In this document: piece by piece, positions 51,301-57,300 of the stretch
Numbering within the stretch: the first letter of the stretch is position 1
Layout of the letters: the number at the start of each line of letters is the position of its first letter
Assembly: GCF_008831285.2 (NCBI RefSeq)
Contig: NC_045147.1
Location: forward strand, 6,850,334 to 6,914,333
Origin: Nymphaea colorata
Lineage: Eukaryota > Streptophyta > Magnoliopsida > Nymphaeales > Nymphaeaceae
Direction of reading: 5' to 3'
DNA: 64,000 nucleotides
Notes under the pieces: generated by a model
Told to the model about the DNA's origin: nothing
The model's database searches: none
What the model saw: the letters and a program-made list of their open reading frames with translations, nothing else
Translations under genes and position numbers: made by a program

Positions 51301-54300
51301 GTGGAGAGGGGAGACGAGAGACAGTGGGAGAGGGAGAAGGGAAAGAAAACGGGAAGGAGAAGAAAAGAGAAGAGAGGAAGAGGCAGGGGACGACAGGGTT
51401 CACCTCAACGCCGCCGTCGTCGTCGCCGCCGTCGCCGCCGTCGCCGCCGCCGTCTCCACCGCCGCCGCCGTCGCCTTCTTCCCTGAGCTCCGGTCGTGGG
51501 TAAGGAAGAGACGGTAAGAGGAAAGCGAAGGAGAAGAGAATGCGAGGGAGGAGGGACAGCGTCGGGCTCCTCTCGCGTGGGGCTTGGGTCCGGGTCTGGA
51601 CCCTGACCCGACCCGCTCCGCCCAAACGCCGCGCGTTACATTAATCGTATGCCTACCCGTGTGTTGCAGGGTCATTCCCCATATTCTATGCTTTGGCCTA
51701 CTCAAAATCCCTGGCCTCTTACTCCTCGGGTGTTCGGGTGTGTCTGTTTTGTTCATGACCATAGTCCCACCCTCAAGAAACTTGACCCTCGGTCTGTCAA
51801 GGCTGTCTTCCTGGAGTATTCCTCCACTGAGAAGGGATACAAATGTGTTGATCCTACCACTTCTAAAGTCTATGTCTCCCGGGATGTTACTTTTCATGAG
51901 CATGAGGCATACTTTCCTGTGAATCCTCTTCAGGGGGTGTGTCTATGGAACAGTAGTGAAGAGTATTCCTCAAATCAATTGATTCAGTTTATGGATTTCT
52001 TGGATTACAAGGTTAGTCACAGTGTGGCAGACACAGTCAGAGATGGTAGAGACAGTCACATGGACGGGGGCCTTGTTGATAATCAGTCCACAGCTCGTGA
52101 TCACTTGTTTGGCCAGGTGTACACCAGGAAGAAGATAGATGTGGTTGAGAATGTTGATATAACCAATCCCAATCCTGTGAGTTCCCTGGATGACCCAAGT
52201 CAAATCAATGAAGAGCTTCCATAGCCTTGCGCAGGGGCACCAGGTCATGTACTTCTCATCCTATTCAGAGATTTGTCTCTTATGCGAAACTTAGTAAGGA
52301 TTACAAATGCTTTATTACATCCTTGTCTAAGTCTGTGATTCCCAGGTGTGTAGAAGATGCTAGAGAGGATCCTAAATGGCTACATGCCTTGGCGAAGAAT
52401 GATACTTGGGAAGTAGTTGATATTCCCAAGGGGACTCATTTAGTTGGTTCCAAGTGGGTGTTCAATGTGAAATACAAACCGGATGGTATCGTGGAGAGGT
52501 ATAAGGCTCGTCTTGTTGCAAAGGAGTTCGGCCAAAAATATGGTATTGCCTTGAAACCTTTGCCCCTGTTGCTAAACTGAAAACTGTGAGGGTCATCTTA
52601 GCACTTGCCGTGCAAAAGAAGTGGAGCATGGATCAGCTTGATGTCAAGAATGCATTCTTGAACGGCTATCTACAAGAAGAGGTCTACATGAGCATGCCTC
52701 CTGCATATGTTCAAAGCGGAAAATGTTGTCATCTCAAGAAAGCCTTGTATGGATTAAAGCAGTCTCCTAGAGCATGGTTTGAAAGGCTGAGGATAGTGAT
52801 GAAGACTAATGGATACAGACAGGGAAATTGTGATCACACCTTATTCATTAAGCAGAGAAATGGCCTGGTGAATCTTCTTCTTGTGTATGTTGATGATATG
52901 ATAGTCACAGGTGACGATGAAGAAGAAAAAAGGAAGATGAAGGAAAAGTTAGCTGCCGAATTTGATCTTAAAGATCTGGGTAAACTAATGCATCTTTCTG
53001 GGGGGTAACCTGGTTGTATGGAGAAGTAAAAGGCAGGAAGTTTGCTCTAGATCCAGTGCTGAGGCTGAATACAGGGCTGTGGCTATGGGAGTTACAGAAA
53101 TGTTATGGTTAAAGATTCTCTTAGCTGATATTGGTGTTGAAACGGAAGAAAAGATGAAGATGTACTGTGACAACAAGTCTGCGATTAACCTTGCAAACAA
53201 TCTCATCCTGCATGACAAAACTAAACATGTGGAGATTGATCGCCATTTCATACGAGAACACATAGATTCCAAGGAGTTGATCCTGCCGTATATGAAGTCT
53301 GAAGATCAAATTGCCGATGTTTTAACCAAAGCCTTATGTACATCTCAATTCGAGAAAAATGTGAGCAAGCTTGGCATGTTTGACATGTATGCCAAGCTTG
53401 AGGGGGAGTGTTAGAATATCTTGTATAGGGAACCGGGTCTGGATATGGACCCGGTCCCATGGGCGTGGGTACCGAGGGTGGCTCGGTACCCTAGGCGGGT
53501 CTCCCTCTTATATAATCTCACTTATTGTGTAATTGTTGATTAAGTGGAAATAAGATTCTCTCTCCTAGGGTTGCGGTTTTGCCCCTAGGTTAGAGCTTCT
53601 CCGTGGTTTTTCACCTCTTACTAAGGTTTTCCACGTATATTGTGTGTTTCTTCTCCGTTCTCTTCTTGTGTTGCTTGTTTCTAAAACATTATTGGCTCAA
53701 AATGTGCATTTACCATTAAGTATGGTTCAAATGGCTTAGTGGAGAGTTATAAAGCGCGACTAGTGGCCAAGGGCTATACCCAAGCATATGTGTGGATTTC
53801 TTTGAAACTTTTTTTCCTGTAGCCTAATTTGGTACCATCAGATTTGTTATCTCTATTGCAGTACATTTCTGCTAGTATATGTCCCAACTTGATGTTAAAA
53901 ATGTCTTTTTATATGGTGATTTGGCTGACACGATTTATATGCTGCAGCTGCCTGGATTTGAACGACAGGGAGAGTGTGGAAAGATGTGCAATTTTAAAAA
54001 GGTTATTTATGGGCTGAAACAAAGCCTGTGTGTCTGGTTTCATAAGCTGTTTGAGGTAATGTCAGTTTGGGTTCCAAAGATATCTCTCGGATCACTCCTT
54101 GTTTATAGAAAGAAGTTCCAAAGGTAAAGTAGTAATGGTAATTTATGTGGGTGATATTATCTTAACTGGGGATACTGAGGAAATTTCAGATACGCACGAA
54201 GATGTGTTTACAGAAACATTTTGCTACCAAAGATCTTAGTTTTCTCAGACATTTCTTGGGAATTGAAGTAGCTAGAAATAAAGAATGTGTTATCCTTTCA

Positions 54301-57300
54301 CAAAGGAATTGTGTGCTTGATTTGTTGGAGGAAATAGGCATGCTTGGTGCCAAGCCAGCTAGTAGTCCTATGAATCCATGATTACATTTACATAATGATG
54401 AGTCAGAGCCAGTGGACAACAAATTATATAGATCCCAAGTGTGTAGCACCAGATTTTGAGTTTTGAGTACAGAATCTATATCAATCCGACAAGATATTAG
54501 TGCATTGTTGGGATGTTGCAGTATCTCACTTTACTAGGCTTGACAGAGTTTATTGTAACCCTCCAATATCATACACAACTAAACACGAAACGGAAATAGA
54601 TACAGAGTATTTTTCTTTTGTTTGTGTAGCAGAAGCAAAACAATCACACACCTACAGAGTTGCCGTAGGCCCGATCTCTCTATTGCATACAGATAACTTG
54701 CCTGCGTAATTAGTGCATGGCACAATCTGTCCTAGCAGTTAATGTTGCTAATGAACCATTAGTAAAAACATTACTTTATATATATGTTGGAGAGCCAGGG
54801 CTCTCAAGTCTTAGTCTCAAACACCACAAAGTTGTAGAAGTATGTACAAACAAAAGTGCACAGGGGAGATGTATATGACAATATCAATTTACTTCCCAGC
54901 AATCCCCCATCCTTTCAACCACCTGATCAACGAGCATCATCCATTACATAGTGAGAACCTAATGAAAGCAGATAGTCATAGCATCAGCATAACTGTCAAG
55001 TACAATGAAAATCATAACAAGATCTCCGATATGTCATTTGAGTGTAGAGTTTATGTATTTTATTGAATCACATCAGTAATAGTAGTAAAAGGAATTAAAT
55101 AAATAAATAAATAGATAGACAAGAAATTCACAATAGCATGATTTTCAATGATGCATACACACGCACCTACCTGAGTAAGATCATACGATACCACTCATTT
55201 CGTCGGTGAATTTAGGGCGAACCACTGCAGCTTACGGTCCCAAACACTGAGTCATCGGGAATATTGGCATTCGTTGAGTTCAACTGCGTTATTGCAATAA
55301 CTGCATCCCACATTTGCTGCCTCATGATGGGGATAAGCTCCTCTAAGTAGCCCGAAAAAGGAGCACTATATCAATCCCTGTATTCAGGAAAGGTTCTGCT
55401 CATGGGTCCTTGGACCCCTACGCCACCCAAACTGGCCCCTTTTATAGTTGGGTTCGACTCTTTATAGTTGCAACCTGTGCCGAACTTAGACTTTTCATTT
55501 CTGGTATACTGAGCCGCTTTCAGACTTTCCCTTATACCACCAACTCGGAAATATAAAACTGGCCTTAGGCCGTTGCCCACATCAAAAAGATAACTCAGGT
55601 CATGAGCAAGCATTGCGTAAAGTAAATAAACAACTATCATGCTCAATCAATTCAATGCATGAACATACTTTCACATTTATCATCGCTACCCGGTTTACAT
55701 TCTCAATTACGCTCATCTCAGAGCTGAGGCACATGTTTATCATTAAACAACTCACTCTTGGAACTCAACATTGACTTGTATATCATCAGCATAGCTCGAG
55801 TTCCCTATATGAGTCTGGCATGTACTTCCAAAAGCATATACAACTAAATAACATGCATGTATACAAAGAATCAAACTAAACTTAATTAACTTAAGCCATT
55901 TGCTTAAACTTGCAACTTAGTTCAAGCTTGCTAAATCTCAACTTTTCTAGTCTAAGCACTTTATATTTATAACTACGTGATTAATCTAATTATGTATTAT
56001 TAACGTTAAATCTTAACTAAAACTCCATGTAGTCAATTGCCTACCTGGCTTTATCTCAACTTTGGGTATGGTCAAGGTTATCTAACCAAAACTAGCTCGT
56101 AGTAGATCAAGATCTACTAGTAATCATGGACGATTAAGTTTAGCTGGGTCCCACGGCGTAGCTTAGCCTACTCTCAAGTTTCACGATAAAGCAAACCGGT
56201 GCGTGGTTTGGCATGGATTTTGTTGCAGCCTAGACGATTAAGCCACGTGAACACTGTTGACACAATCCGTTCGTTGCTTGTATGCGCTACATGCAAAACG
56301 AGGAGGTTCAAGGTTTCTAACAAAAATTCGGTGGCATTTCGTCTTTTGATCTGACTTTTTTAGATTCTGATCTGTCAAAATCGCTGAGAATAGCTGCTAA
56401 GTGCAGCCTAAGAGAAGCAATTAAAATTTCTACAGTAAACAATCTAAAATTTTACATGAAATTGAAAAAATTGCAATAACTTTTATTATACCTGATATTT
56501 TAGCAAAGTCTCTGGTCTACAACGTGTGATAAGAAGGGTTGGGCAAAGTTTGTCGCTGACGGAGACTTTCTCTCTCCTCAACTTTCTCTCTCTGCCCTCT
56601 CTTCAGTCTTTCTCTCACCTCTCTCTACTTTTTCTTTCTTTCTTCTTGTCTCTCTTTTTCTCCTCTCCTCCCTCTTTTTCTTCTTCTCTCTCTTCCTCTT
56701 CTCCTCCCTCTTTTTCCTCTCCTCTCTTTCTCTTCTCTCTCTTCCTCTTCTCCCTCACGCTGCATTCCAAAGGGGTTGGCAACTCCTCTTTATTGCCAAA
56801 ATTTATTATTTTTATATTACTTATTATATCATATTTTATATTAATCTATCTTTAGGAGGTTTAGAGAAAAGATAATATATTAATCACGATTAGGATAATT
56901 TAATCTCGATTAGTCAATTACTAATCTACCCTTGGTTCTTGGACTATTTTAGACTCCTAGTTTGACTGTGAATTTCAAAACCATTACATCCATTTTCCGT
57001 CTAGTTCGAAACACGAACAAGACTAGGTTATATACTTTTTATATGTATTATTTTTTTCAAATTCTGATGTAGTGTCTTAGCAATATACATATATAAACAC
57101 AATAGAGTTCATGAACTTTTAGGGCTAAAACTATAACTCATTAATTGTTTCTGATGCCAAGAAGCTGTATGTTACATTTATGCCATAAAGTAAGTGTCTT
57201 GGTTCATGCATGCTCCAAGAGAAGGCCATATGGATGCAATGAAACACAGTTGGAGACTTTTGAAGGGGACTGTAGGAGACATACTTGTCGAATAATGATA

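Larger units (their letters stand above)
28348..51640 (-). mobile_element. Tandem Tekay/Del-type Gypsy array: four LTRs, three internal regions
   Basis: The order is LTR (28348-31179), internal (31180-36073), LTR (36074 to the gap), internal (36933-41081), LTR (41082-43913), internal (43914-48808), LTR (48809-51640). All read on the minus strand, and neighbouring copies share one LTR. Complete LTRs are 2,832 bp and the complete period is 7,726-7,727 bp. On the minus strand the LTR runs TGTAACGCG to GGTGTGACA. Internal regions have an initiator Met-tRNA PBS and a purine tract (TAGGAGGGTAGGA). The pol ends in a chromodomain, placing it in the chromovirus Tekay/Del group. It interrupts Copia-E integrase between TSAHL and NRMPTR. 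A clean 5-bp target duplication is not visible. Confidence 0.88.
25638..53685 (+). mobile_element. Copia-E, Ty1/copia retrotransposon split by the Gypsy array
   Basis: Identical-length LTRs (277 bp) at 25638-25914 and 53409-53685 differ at about seven positions. PBS, purine tract (TTGAGGGGGAG) and a full copia gene order are present. Removing the Gypsy array leaves 4,755 bp, a normal copia size. The flanking 5-mers (AGTAT, ACATT) do not match, so the target duplication has been lost or the two ends have different histories. Proteins resemble those of Copia-B throughout. Confidence 0.92.
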
